NCBI GenBank assembly: GCA_964019335.1
Contig: OZ025719.1
Location: 417,950-481,949 of the forward strand
Origin: Diplonema japonicum
Lineage: Eukaryota; Euglenozoa; Diplonemea; Diplonemida; Diplonemidae
Direction: 5' to 3'
DNA: 64,000 bases
Within the stretch, counting starts at the first letter, position 1, and every line of letters starts with the position of its first letter. This document shows positions 28,708 to 38,950 of this stretch, in pieces. A program made the translations under genes and the position numbers. Under the pieces are notes generated by a model. The model was not told the origin of the DNA, did not search any database, and worked only from the letters and a program-made list of their open reading frames with translations.

Positions 28708-31700
28708 ATGAAGTGTGCCAACGGTAGCTGGTGCGATAGCGTCACGCCCTTGAAACATGCAAAGAAGGAGTATTCGGCGAGTAGGTTTGTCGATGAACTG
28801 CGCTTTCAGATGACGCAGTACCAGGTGGCAATGGAGGACCAAGCAATGTCACTGAGCAAGAAGCAGGAGAGCGTTGCTAATAAAAACAAGGAATTCGGCT
28901 TTCACTTCGCAAAGGACGTCGACATCAGCATCGACGACAAGATGTTTGATGCCATGTGCGAAATGCAGAAGGACGAAGAGTACTGCCCGCTGCTGACCTT
29001 CCACGGCACCTCCAGCGTAGACGTGGTGAACTCCATTCTCAAGCACGGGTACTTGCTCCCTGGCGAGCCGCATCCTGTGCTTGGCAACATGCACTACTCC
29101 CAGCACGGCAGCTACTACGGCATGGGGGTGTACACAAGCACCAAGAAAGAAATGAGCGCTCTCTACAACACAGTAGACGCTGAAGGCTCGACGTACCTTC
29201 TGCTGAATATCGTTATGTTGGGCAACGTAGAGTGGCTTAAGCACGGGAGGCAGGAAGGTGAGGTTGTACCCAACAGCGAAAACGTCTACGAAGGCAACGT
29301 GCACACCAGGGCGTTGCCTGATCTGCTGGAGGTAATATCAGCTGATCCCAAGCGTGTGTTTCCCGTGGGCTACGTATGCATTAAAGCAAGAGACTGGGCA
29401 ACTCATCACTACAACAACACGAGCGGCAGACTTACCACCATTGGCAGACACTATGACACGTACTCCGCAGACCTGCCTGCTATTGAAGCTAAGCTCATCG
29501 CACGGAACTACTACTTGCTGCTTCCTAAGGAGAAGAAGGCCGTGAAGTACCCTACCGTGCACCATGTTGTTGTCACGGGTGCCTTCCTGAAGTCTAACAT
29601 CAAGGCCTTCACTGACTTCGTCAGCCGTGCAAATGAAAAGACTGTCTTTTACATCTGTGGGAAAACCACAGAAGTATTCGAGTGCAAGAATGCGTCACAC
29701 CTGCACAGTAAAAGAGGCACCTTTACTTCGTCTAAGAAGCCCAACATCTTGTGTGGGCTGGCTGCGGCCATGGAAGCCTGCAATAGCAGCGGGCTTAACG
29801 TGGTGTACTTCTTCGTGCACGACGCAAAAGAGAAGAGGGAGACCACCAAATTCGTGAACACATGGCACCCTGTGGTTGCCAATCTGAAGCTGCACTTGAA
29901 GCTCATCTTTGAAGATGAGGAGCATGATAACAGCTTGTTTGAGCTAAAGACCCTTGACACTATGATGAGCTCGTGGGGTGACTACTTCAGGTACCACACG
30001 ACGCAGACGAAGGACTACATGAACACGTTGCTGGACAGCAACGCCAGAGTGCAGCTCAGTACTACCACCTACAAGATACCTTGTCATGACGGGATCTTCG
30101 GAGAAGGCTTTCTCCACGACCTCACAGCGAACCCCTCATGGGACACCAGTACATCTGCTGTAACGATTCTAAAAGACTCCAAGGGGCTCAAGGTCATAGA
30201 GGTAGATGGACAACTCGTGCAGCTTAGCTACAACGAGAAGGAGAAATGGTCTAGCAGTGAGGTGGACGCTCTCTTTACGTGCCTGTCAGGCATCTTGAGC
30301 AAGCTGAGGTTGTTCGCCTTGACCGATCGTGCTAGGTACATCAAGTACATGCCTGCTTTGTCCATCTTCTGTGACAAGGTCAGCAGCATCATCGAGACCA
30401 CACCTGAACGCTTCAGCACCCTGAAGAGCATGCACTACCTCATTTCCAAATATGTGAACGAGTTCGCCATGATGAGCAAGGTTCCTTTCAAGGGCAGGCT
30501 CTTCGAGAGGTTCCAGTCCTTGAAGCATGGCAAAAGAATTGTCAAGAGAGTGAAGGACATTGACATCGCACTGCTTGAGAAGGAAATAGGCAAGAAGGTG
30601 GAAAGCCTTGAAGACCTGCTCCCTCTGTTGGAGAACATCAAGGGCTATGGCATGCTCACGTTGGACTCTGATGCAAGCAAAGTAGAGCCTTGGAACCTCA
30701 TGGTCGGCCACGTGTCGGGAGACATCTTCAGCTTTGCGGAAGTGTACAGAAACAAGGAGTTAGGAACGAGGCTGCTTGATAGCGACAAGAAAAAGATCAA
30801 CAATATCTTGGTGACATCTGATATTACGCCGCAGCTGAAGAAGGTGTATTTGGCATACCTGTTCACGGGCAACCCTTACTTGTTCGTGCCATCGCAGGCA
30901 TCGGCCTTGTACACCACTGTATTCGTGCACCTTTTAGAGAACATTCTTGTGCAGGCTACGAAAGGGCTCAACTTTCGCATCGAAGAAAAGCTTGCTTTGG
31001 CAGGAACACTGCTGCACAAGGCTAGACCGAGCAAGGCATTGCTTGAAGGTCTAGAGGGCACAACAAACATCGAGGCGTATCTGACGGAGGGCAACGAGAT
31101 GACTTCCACGAACATGATTTTCGTGCTGCTGCGCGACAAGGAGGTCTACAAGCAACTGGCGTCAAAGCGCTTCGTTTTCGCCTTGCTCTGCGAGAGTGTG
31201 ATGCGAGCATGCAAAACCTACTGCAAGGTACTGAAGACAAGCAGGACAAAGATCTTTGAGATGCTCATCGGTGATAGCGGCCTCAACACTGCAAAGGCAA
31301 AGAACGTCAGCGGCAAGTTCTATCAAAGGAGGTTCGCAAGCAACTCGCCTTTCAGCATTGTGAGCGTGCTGGAATACCTAGACCGCATACACAGCGGGGT
31401 GAGCATTGCCGAGGTGGCCATGTTGTATGAAAAGCGTGAGATCAGCATGAAGAACTTCCTGTGCAAATATTACTGTGAAGAAGAGGGCACGTCTGTGCAG
31501 ATCGCGCTGTTCCTGCAAGGGCTGCTGTATAATAAGTCATTGCTGCGGCAGAAGATGTCCAAGTTCGAGCCTGTGGAGGTCATCAATGCATCTGTTGAAA
31601 AGCACAAGGAACACCAGAAGATGGTCAAGTGTCTCGCTGAGGCGAGGGAGAAAGCGAAGGACCACCGTCAGAAGACGCTGCTTGAGCGCAGACTGCGGAA

Positions 31701-32082
31701 GATAGAGGACATGCAGGAGTACGTGGATGCCCATGAGGGGTGGCCAGAAGTGTTCACTGTAAAGGAAGTAGCCGACATCAACGCCACACGAGGCCCCACG
31801 AAGCAGCTCAAGCTGCGTCCCAACGGCCTCCTCGCCAACACGTGTTGCTTCAAGCATTGCCCGAACTACATGACTATGATGACGGAAAGTGACGTTTACC
31901 ACCATGTTGGCTTTATCCACATATACCTGCGTGGGGACTTTATAAAGGCGCACAATGCCTCCCTGAAATTGTCCAAAACCTCTACCTCACGTGGAAGCCT
32001 TCAGGCGGACATCAAAAAGCTCACCCGTGATGCGGCAGAAGCAGAGCACCTTACTGATTTTTATCTCAGCAACCAGCACTGA
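28708..32082 (+). CDS. PARP-like ADP-ribosyltransferase with vWA-like region, 1124 aa
   Basis: A single 3.4-kb exon. Residues about 93-250 resemble the PARP catalytic fold: LLTFHGTSSVDVVNSILKHG carries the NAD-binding His, and GSYYGMGVYTSTKKEMSALY carries the Tyr of the H-Y-E type. The third catalytic residue is not obvious. Residues about 285-430 (VHHVVVTGAFLKSNIKAFTDF, VFYICGKTTEV, NVVYFFVHDAKEKRET) have the alternating beta/alpha look of a vWA or other Rossmann-like domain. The remaining 700 residues are helical with no recognised domain; CCFKHCPNYM near residue 1050 is a possible metal site. The expected reaction is mono- or poly-ADP-ribosylation from NAD+. Start follows AATTACAG (ends 28695). 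Confidence 0.72.
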   Translation: MKCANGSWCDSVTPLKHAKKEYSASRFVDELRFQMTQYQVAMEDQAMSLSKKQESVANKNKEFGFHFAKDVDISIDDKMFDAMCEMQKDEEYCPLLTFHGTSSVDVVNSILKHGYLLPGEPHPVLGNMHYSQHGSYYGMGVYTSTKKEMSALYNTVDAEGSTYLLLNIVMLGNVEWLKHGRQEGEVVPNSENVYEGNVHTRALPDLLEVISADPKRVFPVGYVCIKARDWATHHYNNTSGRLTTIGRHYDTYSADLPAIEAKLIARNYYLLLPKEKKAVKYPTVHHVVVTGAFLKSNIKAFTDFVSRANEKTVFYICGKTTEVFECKNASHLHSKRGTFTSSKKPNILCGLAAAMEACNSSGLNVVYFFVHDAKEKRETTKFVNTWHPVVANLKLHLKLIFEDEEHDNSLFELKTLDTMMSSWGDYFRYHTTQTKDYMNTLLDSNARVQLSTTTYKIPCHDGIFGEGFLHDLTANPSWDTSTSAVTILKDSKGLKVIEVDGQLVQLSYNEKEKWSSSEVDALFTCLSGILSKLRLFALTDRARYIKYMPALSIFCDKVSSIIETTPERFSTLKSMHYLISKYVNEFAMMSKVPFKGRLFERFQSLKHGKRIVKRVKDIDIALLEKEIGKKVESLEDLLPLLENIKGYGMLTLDSDASKVEPWNLMVGHVSGDIFSFAEVYRNKELGTRLLDSDKKKINNILVTSDITPQLKKVYLAYLFTGNPYLFVPSQASALYTTVFVHLLENILVQATKGLNFRIEEKLALAGTLLHKARPSKALLEGLEGTTNIEAYLTEGNEMTSTNMIFVLLRDKEVYKQLASKRFVFALLCESVMRACKTYCKVLKTSRTKIFEMLIGDSGLNTAKAKNVSGKFYQRRFASNSPFSIVSVLEYLDRIHSGVSIAEVAMLYEKREISMKNFLCKYYCEEEGTSVQIALFLQGLLYNKSLLRQKMSKFEPVEVINASVEKHKEHQKMVKCLAEAREKAKDHRQKTLLERRLRKIEDMQEYVDAHEGWPEVFTVKEVADINATRGPTKQLKLRPNGLLANTCCFKHCPNYMTMMTESDVYHHVGFIHIYLRGDFIKAHNASLKLSKTSTSRGSLQADIKKLTRDAAEAEHLTDFYLSNQH

Positions 32083-32823
32083 AGGAACCGAGAATGGCAT
32101 TTAACAACTAACCCTTACTGCCGACTGCGCTCCAGCGCTCTCGTGTGACTTGGTTGATGTAGTAGGTGAGGGCGAAAAATGTTTTTTTTTTTTTTTTTTT
32201 TTTTTTTGGCTCTGATTCAGTGATGAGAATTAACATGTGTAATTGTAGTTATCAAAAAAGAATGTTGGGCAGCATTGTGCGTTACACGTAATCTCTTTAC
32301 TAGTAACCATTACGCATACCTGTATTCTTTTTTCGGGAAAAGAAGAAGAAAGTAGAAAAAAGAGAACATCCACCCTCTTCATCCCTCGGGAGTCGAAAAA
32401 TTATTATCGAATTAAATCTCGTGTAACGCTTGCGGTATATGGTCGACCTACAGGGATGTTTTACAAAGATTCACAGATTTCTTATTTTACTTTTCCCGTA
32501 TTCAGAAATATGGTCTACAGGAAGAATGCCGAGATTTCTTTTTATTTGCTCCCCTCAAAGTGCCGAAAAAAGAATTTGCTTCGTGGCTATATCTCGTGTA
32601 TAATATTTCTTTCTTGTAGGGGACATATTTATTAAATGCGGTAAATCGATAACGTTGAAATAAGAAGAAAAGAAGGAGGAAGGGATGACATGGAGATTCA
32701 AAGAAGCACATCGAATGTGTTTTTCGCTGCTGACCTACACCTCGTGCAGGGCGTCTCCTTTATCTCTTACATATTAATTATTTTATTCACACCGAACTCC
32801 ACAACAGGGACTTACAAGAATAG
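32083..32823. other. Intergenic spacer with T run
   Basis: About 740 bases, including a long T run near 32180-32207 just after the PARP-like gene. No credible ORF is seen. ACAACAG at 32801-32807 is the likely acceptor for the following gene. Confidence 0.55.
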
Positions 32824-33768
32824 ATGGAAAAGAAGGGCCAAGTCGCAGCTGTTGTTGGAATGGGTCTCCTCACGGGTGGCTTCCTGTACTGTTTGAACAA
32901 GATGAGAGGCGGTAAGAAGAAGGCACTGAAGGGAAAAGAGAAGATTGAGCTACAACTTATTAAGATCGAAGGGATCACCCATAACACGAGGGTGTACACC
33001 TTTGCGCTCCCTGACCCGGATGCCATCTTAGGTTTACCAATTGGGAACCACGTATCAGCCAGTACCAAGATTGATGGCAAGCTTGTGTCCAGAGCTTACA
33101 CACCCATCTCGAGTGACGTGGATGTGGGAGTCTTGAAACTGGCTATCAAGGTGTACCCCGACGGTTTGCTGACTCAGCACATGGATAAGATGCAGATTTC
33201 GGATACTCTCCTGTTCTCTGGCCCTACTGGGCACTTCAGCTACCATGGTGACGGCAGTTTCACTTGTACCAAAAAGCCCCACCCCCCGGCCAAGCAGAAG
33301 GTAAAGTCATTCGCAATGCTTGCAGGCGGCACCGGTATCACCCCGTGCTTGCAGGTCATGGAAGCCATCCATCGCGATCCGACTGACAAAACGAAGGTCT
33401 ACCTCCTCTTCGCCAACACTTCTGTCGACGATATCCTCTTGCGCGACAAGCTTGAGCAGCTTGCTGCAGAGAGGCCTGGGCAGTTCCATGTAAGGTATAC
33501 ATAACAAATTTGTTGTTTGACCCACCGCAGGTTTACTATCGATAAAGCCCCAGAAGAGTGGGTGCATAGCTCTGGGCGCATCAATGAAGAAATGATGAGA
33601 GACCACCTTGGCCCCGTTGAGGTATGCACCAACCACGCTACATGACCTATTCACATGACACAGGACTCGCTTGCACTGATGTGCGGCCCCCCGGGGATGA
33701 TAAAATTCGCCTGCCTCCCCAACCTGGAGACTCTCGGTTGGACGAAGGAGAAGAGGTTCCAGTTCTAG
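32824..33768 (+). CDS. NADH-cytochrome b5 reductase, 288 aa, 3 exons
   Basis: An FAD enzyme that passes electrons from NADH to cytochrome b5, usually anchored in ER or outer mitochondrial membrane. Joined from 32824-33494, 33531-33621 and 33664-33768 with introns of 36 and 42 bp. Residues 7-25 form an N-terminal membrane anchor. [11 protein letters not shown] is the FAD-binding RxYT motif, [20 protein letters not shown] binds the pyridine nucleotide, and [20 protein letters not shown] with the terminal RFQF closes the fold. The spliced exon 2 reads [20 protein letters not shown], a close family match. Length equals the usual 280-300. Without splicing the protein would end before the CGPP motif. 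Confidence 0.95.
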
Positions 33769-33841
33769 CTCTGTTTTCGAACAAGTTAGACGTGATTTCG
33801 GTGCGTGATTGCACCTTTTCTTTTTTTTTTTTACATTTGTT

Positions 33842-34088
33842 GAGGCTCCAAAAAGGAGCAACAAGAGATAGACCCCCCACCCCCCCTAAGGCTATGCTGG
33901 CAGGAAACGTTTCCGTTTCCGTTTCCATACTTTTCAAAATTCTTATGGAAACGCGTTTCCTTCTTAAGGAAACGTTTCCGTTTCCGTTTCCCCTTTTTTC
34001 AAAAAGTGCATGGAAACGCGTTTCCATGCCAGCATGGCCCTAAGGGTGGTCCTCAAGTGGGATTTGCCCTTAAACATCGCCTTTGTTC
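33842..34088 (+). repeat. Dispersed repeat, copy 2, split by an insertion
   Basis: The left part (33842-33891, GAGGCTCCAAAAAGGAGCAA onward) matches 59073-59127. The right part (34038-34088) matches 21611-21657 and 59121-59165. The two parts are separated by 146 bp that are absent from the 59-kb copy. GGCTCC and GGAGC at the left edge form a short hairpin. Confidence 0.8.
33892..34037. mobile_element. 146-bp miniature inverted-repeat element (MITE) with 8-bp target duplication
   Basis: Ends CTATGCTGGCA (33892-33902) and TGCCAGCATGG (34027-34037) are inverted repeats matching at 10 of 11 positions, and pairing continues inward through GGAAACG with one indel. Both sides are flanked by the direct repeat CCCTAAGG (33884-33891 and 34038-34045). 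The related repeat at 59121-59127 has only one CCTAAGG and no insert, acting as an empty site. The interior is two tandem copies of a roughly 60-bp unit rich in GGAAACG and CGTTTCC. An 8-bp target duplication is typical of the hAT superfamily. It has no coding capacity. Confidence 0.85.
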
Positions 34089-34202
34089 TCAGCGCGTATA
34101 CGGATTATCTGTGGCGCAGTGCCCAAACCCTGCCTGCCACGTGCTCTCACATATTCTATAGCAAGTGCTTTTTGTTCAGACTGGACGCACACCACAGGCA
34201 AG

Positions 34203-36716
34203 ATGGATGACCAGAGCCCTCTGCTGTCGGCAGCCGCAAGAAGGGGGTCTTTGCAAAGGGAACAACAACACGTGAGTAGCAGAAATTCGAAGAATTTGAA
34301 GGATCTCATCAACCACACGCGGATAGGCAACCAGCTACTTGGGAAGGCGAAAAAGGTCAAAGGAAAGAACGAGCAAGGAACGCAGGAGGAACAGGAGGAC
34401 GATGATGACATTACGAAACAAGTGTTAGGAGTGATGCAAATGAAGAATATTATGAATGACAGCACTGGGAGCAAGGCTTCGACGGGAACACAAACGGTGC
34501 GGAGAGGGCCGTATGAGCTGGACAGTGTTGAGTTGCAGGCAATCAGGGACGGCAGGTCAGAGGTGATGGAGATGCTGAGACTCACTGGACTCATCGCAGA
34601 CACGACGACATCAGAGCTGCTAGGCGACGCAAAGATGGAGGACAACTTCCAAGCAAGCAGGACCATTGCCAACACAACAGACCGCATTGCCGCTTTAATA
34701 CAAGAAGAGATGCACAGTGAAAATGGCGTCTCTCCTGATTCCCTGGGAAGAATGAAGAAAATGATCGGTCCCTACGGCCAGCTCCATCAGGCCAAATTCA
34801 TGCTCCGAAGACAGGAGGAGAAGATTAATGAGATTATGAGAAAGGTACATGCTCAGAATTCGAAGAAAGAAGTCGCGGCAAAGCCTGTTGTGAAGGAGTC
34901 AGAGGCCATGCTGCAACTGAAGGTCGAGGCGCTGGTAGATAGGATTAAAAGAGCAGATAAGGAGTTCCAATTTTGCGAGAGCCAGCTGAAGGAAGCTCAG
35001 GCAGACGTGCAAGGCCTCAAGCACGAGCTCGTGATGGCGCGGAGTAAAGGGGAACGCGCATCAGGCCATGCCAATAGCTTCATCAAGAACGTCGCCGAGA
35101 TGGTGGCTGACCTCACTGCAAAGGAGGAAGTGCAGCACAGTGACCTTTCTGGTTTTGTCGGCAGCATCAAAGACGCACTGCGGCAGTGGTCGGCTGATGG
35201 AGAGGCGCCGGATTCCCAAGCTGTGATGGAAGCGGTGCAGAATGCAGCGAACAAGTCCCTGAATACTGTAGGGGGTGCCACCATGTCAAAGGCGACAAAT
35301 GATAAGCTCGTCGCAACGCTTAAGGAGAGTGCCCTAACCTTGCGTGGAGTCAGCAAGGGCATGATTCATGTGGATGAGATGCCCTCGAGCATAGACGAGG
35401 TTATAGACAACTTTAAGAAGGTCAGCGCTTCTGTCTCTGATAGGGTGTCATGCATACGTGTCAAGCTGGACCAGATAGCGGAGGAGGTCGGCATTAAGGA
35501 AGAGGAAGGCTCGATGCTGTCTGACATGGAGAGGATAGATTTCACGCTGTCCATGATGCATACGAAGGTGCAAACATTGATCGAGCTTGCTGTCGCAGAG
35601 AAGCTCATCACTATTGAGCAGAACTGGGCACTCGAGATCGAGAGGTTGAACGAGCAGCGGAACAACATGGAGCAGGAAGCACTCACAGCTACGAATACAA
35701 TTACCAACAAACTGAAGCAGCGGCTTGCGAAGTGGCAGGGGACACGAGCAAGGCTCACTTTTTCAAGAATAACGATACAGCTGAAGCTGAAAAAGCTGAC
35801 AAGCGCGAAGCTGATCTTGCCGAGATGGGTGGCACTCAAGCTGCGGAAGTCCTACTGTGTTGACCTGATGAAGAACTTGCGTGACTACTGTTTAGTAAAC
35901 AATGAAATATGTACGCTCACCAAAAAGGCATGGGAAAGCTACTACAATGCCGTAGCGCCCATATACGCCCCCTGGCACCTCAGCCCCTCGTGCAGTACCT
36001 CCATGAACGTAGCGCTCCTCTCCAAGAACGAGTCCGTCTCCGCTGGGCTATGGCAGGTGCTCGAGTCGCAGATTTTGTTCAGAAGCGATGTCATCGATGA
36101 CACCTTCTCCAAGTACGCAAGGGGCTTGACTACACTGATGTTCACTAACTCATTGGTCGACAGCTGCATGAAGATACAGCGGCAGGAGGATTTCACGAAG
36201 CAAGCAAACTGGAGAGTATACCAGCAGCTGAAGGAAGATCAAAATGATCATGAAGTCAAACATGCTGCAGTGCGTAAGAACCCAAGAGGCCCCGTCAGGC
36301 ACACGCGCAACATGGATACAAGCCTATTGGAAGAAGAATCAAGCACTATATGGGACTCAGCCGGCCTTGGTCCCTATCACGACGTACCTGTGTATGCTAG
36401 CGGAATGCTGGGTGTTCACAAAGCTTCTGGTAGCACGAAGCCATTCCGAGTGCCAGTGAAGCCGCAAGGTAATCCTAGTGCAGCAAAGCGCCAACCGCCC
36501 GCTGTCGTGAATCATGTGAAGACGAGCGATAACGTGCCATCTGTAAGCAACAGCAATATGGAGCTGCAAGGCACGCTGCCCCCGTTGTGCCTCACGCAAC
36601 AAGAGTTCCCTTCGAACAACGTTATACTTGGAGGTCTGAACAGGGTAGGCGCTGGCTTGCGCCACGTATCGCCTTCGCCGGCGAAGAAAACTAAACCTCT
36701 TCCGAGGATTGTCTAG
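34203..36716 (+). CDS. Coiled-coil protein, 837 aa
   Basis: A single exon starting at ATG 34203, right after ACCACAG (ends 34198). Upstream open frame runs into the repeat and lacks an ATG. Most of residues 1-560 are helical and heptad-like (for example RRQEEKINEIMRKV, ALVDRIKRADKEFQFCESQL, WALEIERLNEQRNNMEQEAL). Around 560-720 is a mixed helical domain with several Trp and Tyr (PRWVALKLRKSYCVDLMKNL, WESYYNAVAPIYAPW). The last 130 residues are basic and disordered. No family is recognised. It could be a cytoskeletal or axonemal component; that is only an inference from the coiled coil. Confidence 0.72.
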   Translation: MDDQSPLLSAAARRGSLQREQQHVSSRNSKNLKDLINHTRIGNQLLGKAKKVKGKNEQGTQEEQEDDDDITKQVLGVMQMKNIMNDSTGSKASTGTQTVRRGPYELDSVELQAIRDGRSEVMEMLRLTGLIADTTTSELLGDAKMEDNFQASRTIANTTDRIAALIQEEMHSENGVSPDSLGRMKKMIGPYGQLHQAKFMLRRQEEKINEIMRKVHAQNSKKEVAAKPVVKESEAMLQLKVEALVDRIKRADKEFQFCESQLKEAQADVQGLKHELVMARSKGERASGHANSFIKNVAEMVADLTAKEEVQHSDLSGFVGSIKDALRQWSADGEAPDSQAVMEAVQNAANKSLNTVGGATMSKATNDKLVATLKESALTLRGVSKGMIHVDEMPSSIDEVIDNFKKVSASVSDRVSCIRVKLDQIAEEVGIKEEEGSMLSDMERIDFTLSMMHTKVQTLIELAVAEKLITIEQNWALEIERLNEQRNNMEQEALTATNTITNKLKQRLAKWQGTRARLTFSRITIQLKLKKLTSAKLILPRWVALKLRKSYCVDLMKNLRDYCLVNNEICTLTKKAWESYYNAVAPIYAPWHLSPSCSTSMNVALLSKNESVSAGLWQVLESQILFRSDVIDDTFSKYARGLTTLMFTNSLVDSCMKIQRQEDFTKQANWRVYQQLKEDQNDHEVKHAAVRKNPRGPVRHTRNMDTSLLEEESSTIWDSAGLGPYHDVPVYASGMLGVHKASGSTKPFRVPVKPQGNPSAAKRQPPAVVNHVKTSDNVPSVSNSNMELQGTLPPLCLTQQEFPSNNVILGGLNRVGAGLRHVSPSPAKKTKPLPRIV

Positions 36717-36763
36717 GATACAAGTTGCTGGTATTAGTTACTCCTTATCAGATTTACAGCAGC

Positions 36764-37021
36764 ATGACACCTAAGTATGTGAAGAGCGTGTGTCATGCCT
36801 ACTCCCGCGGGTGCTGTTCATGGGGTGCCCGCTGCGCCTTCACGCACGATGCGTCGTTGGTGCCAAGCAAGCTGCGGGGCATCCCTGCAGCACTGTTGAC
36901 GGTGGCAAGCAGGTCGACTGATGACTGCTGCATTCGGTGTAGGGGAAAGGGCGAAAGCAAGTGTGATGTATGCCACCGAAGCCTCAAGCCAAAAAGGCAG
37001 GTAGTTCAACGCACGGTCTAG
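36764..37021 (+). CDS. Small CCCH zinc-finger protein with second CxxC cluster, 85 aa
   Basis: A short gene beginning at ATG 36764 after GATTTACAG (ends 36759). CHAYSRGCCSWGARCAFTH fits a CCCH finger (C-x7-C-x5-C-x3-H), a common RNA-binding unit. A second cluster, CCIRCRGKGESKCDVC, has paired CxxC motifs around a GKGE core like one repeat of a DnaJ zinc domain. A Lys/Arg-rich end follows. The protein is very small for the CCCH class. An RNA-binding role is likely from the finger; the target is unknown. Confidence 0.7.
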   Translation: MTPKYVKSVCHAYSRGCCSWGARCAFTHDASLVPSKLRGIPAALLTVASRSTDDCCIRCRGKGESKCDVCHRSLKPKRQVVQRTV

Positions 37022-37328
37022 TTATCACTAGACTACTATATGTTTATTCATGTCACGCTTTTTTAAACAGGCACCACCAAGAGGGGCTCGGATCGCCAAA
37101 AAAGATTTTTTAGTATTTTTTGCCCGATATGGGGTTTCGGATCGATCACCACCCGGTATTTACTTAGAATCGATCGGTCAAACCCGGGTTTTTGATTCCG
37201 CTGACCCGTCGGAAACCTGACTATGATCGAAAATCTAAAATTCTCAGGTTGGGTTTCAAAGCCCAATGGTTAACCCTGGTTATTGGTCGGCTTAAATGGG
37301 TTTTCATCACAGGTATAATTGAATTAAA
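37022..37328. other. Intergenic segment with many short palindromes
   Basis: This 300-bp segment differs in texture from other spacers: no long homopolymers, but repeated GGATCGATC/AATCGATCGG words and short palindromes such as TTGGGTTTCAAAGCCCAA and AACCCGGGTT. It may be a decayed mobile element. An acceptor CATCACAG ends at 37312. Confidence 0.45.
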
Positions 37329-38283
37329 ATGGCAACAGAAAAGGTTCAGAAGGCGGCAAAGAGGCCTGCCAAGCCTCAGGCGAGCCAGATGAGGGCGGCG
37401 CTGAATGGTGTTCTATTCATGGCGGGGTTCACCGCCATTTTGTTCTTTCTGGACACACCCGAGAATGATGTGGACCCTCTGAGCATCATCATAAGGATGT
37501 CGGCGACCTTTGCAGTACTTGTGGTGCTGCACGTTGCCGTGCTACGCAAGATGACGTCGCCGTACTACATTGCGCACATCATCATCAACTTCTCGATCTG
37601 CGTGCTGACCTTCCCTGACCTGGTCTACATCCTCACTGACACTGTGGACGCCCTGAAGGTCACTAAGGTGAACACTTGGGCTCTGGAACTCTGCAACGCC
37701 CTGCATTTGTACCACGTGGCTGTCTTCACAGACCTCAGGTTTGTCGACTACCTGCACCATATCGTGATGGTGTTCTTCTGCATGCCGCTGTTCTACGTCG
37801 CCGAGTACGGGCCTCTTGCTAACTACAACATGTTCTTCGTGTCCGGTCTGCCGGGTGGCTTGGACTACATCATGCTTTGCTTGGTACGCGAAAAGAAGAT
37901 GAAGAAGTTGGAAGAGAAGAAATGGAACACGAGCATCAACATCTGGCTCAGGGGACCCTTCCTTCTTGGGTCCGTTTTCTTTTCCCACGTGCAGGTTTCG
38001 CTTCTGCGGGATGTGCTGTCCACCAGCCAGATCATCTGCCGCTACATCTGCCAGGCCATCCAGTTCTGGAATGCCATGTACTTCACCGAGTCTGTTGTGG
38101 GTGACTACTACAGGCTGTCGCTCCAGAGGGGCAAGATCGCCCTGTACCACGACCTGAGGTATGCTTTTAAGGAAGTGTAACATTCAACACAGCGAAGATG
38201 AGGAAGAAGAGGACAAGAATGGTGGCGTTGCTGTCACAGAGCGCCTCATCGGAGGCGCTAAGAGCGCGCAAAAAGAAGACTAA
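37329..38283 (+). CDS. Polytopic membrane protein, TLC-like, 306 aa, 2 exons
   Basis: Exon 1 (37329-38158) and exon 2 (38193-38283) are separated by a 34-bp intron (GTATGC...ACAG, phase 2). The N-terminus is Lys/Ala-rich and cytosolic. Five to seven transmembrane segments follow, with ALHLYHVAVFTDLRFVDYLH and an adjacent His (YLHHIV) in one helix region. His-bearing helices of this kind recall TLC-domain proteins such as ceramide synthase relatives, but the match is not firm. Exon 2 changes the end to an acidic and basic cytosolic tail (SEDEEEEDKNGG ... SAQKED). Unspliced, the frame ends three codons later than the junction region with YAFKEV. Function unknown. Confidence 0.68.
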
Positions 38284-38950
38284 GCACTAAACCTGCTACT
38301 ATACATACTGCTAATCTGTGCCCAGTGTTCTATCGAGTGTCTCTGTATTCCGTTTCTTGCGTACTATCCGTACTAAAGTGTTGCAAAGGTTGAGGACAAG
38401 TTGTGTTGGAGGTGTCAAAGAGTGCGGCATGAGTTTTAGCGCACATTCAGAAAACGAAAGCCGGCTTGTGTTCTAGCCTTTTGCATATTTTTAGAAGAAG
38501 AAAAAAGAAAAAGAAAGAAATCATCGTGTTTGCGTGTGCTGTGTTTCTCCCTCTTTGTCCCGGATGGCCGAGTGCCTTGCTCATGGCGGCGCGTCCCTGC
38601 AACTCTTTTACGTGGTTGTTTCCTCAGGCTTTGCTCGGATCACCGCCGCCATCGCTAAAGAGCCCTTCTTGTTACGAACGGAAGGACAGGTTTTCACCCT
38701 CTCTGTCATCTTATTTTTTTTTTTATACTTGTTTTATTTCCCCCATTTCTTTTTTATTGGTTTTGGGCATGCGCAGTTCAGTTTGGCGAGCTGCATGTCT
38801 GTTCCCCTTATTTAAGACGTTTCCTTTTTATATATATTTTTTTATTATTGTTTATTTAAAATTTCGAAGGAAAAAAAAAAACAAAGAACCCCCCCCGTTC
38901 CCCTTGAGCATCACGCTTGCAATTCACAAGAAGCGTCTCCAGGTGGCAAG
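38284..38950. other. Intergenic spacer
   Basis: About 670 bases of mixed sequence that becomes T-rich and A-rich towards the next gene. The open frame at 38466-38954 is a translation of homopolymers with no conserved look. No feature is recognised. Confidence 0.5.

Noticed and set aside
28340-28711. 123-codon + frame overlapping the 72-aa gene
   Set aside because: Ser/Thr/Leu-rich composition and less typical codons; the 72-aa frame fits better. Not fully excluded because of two hydrophobic segments.
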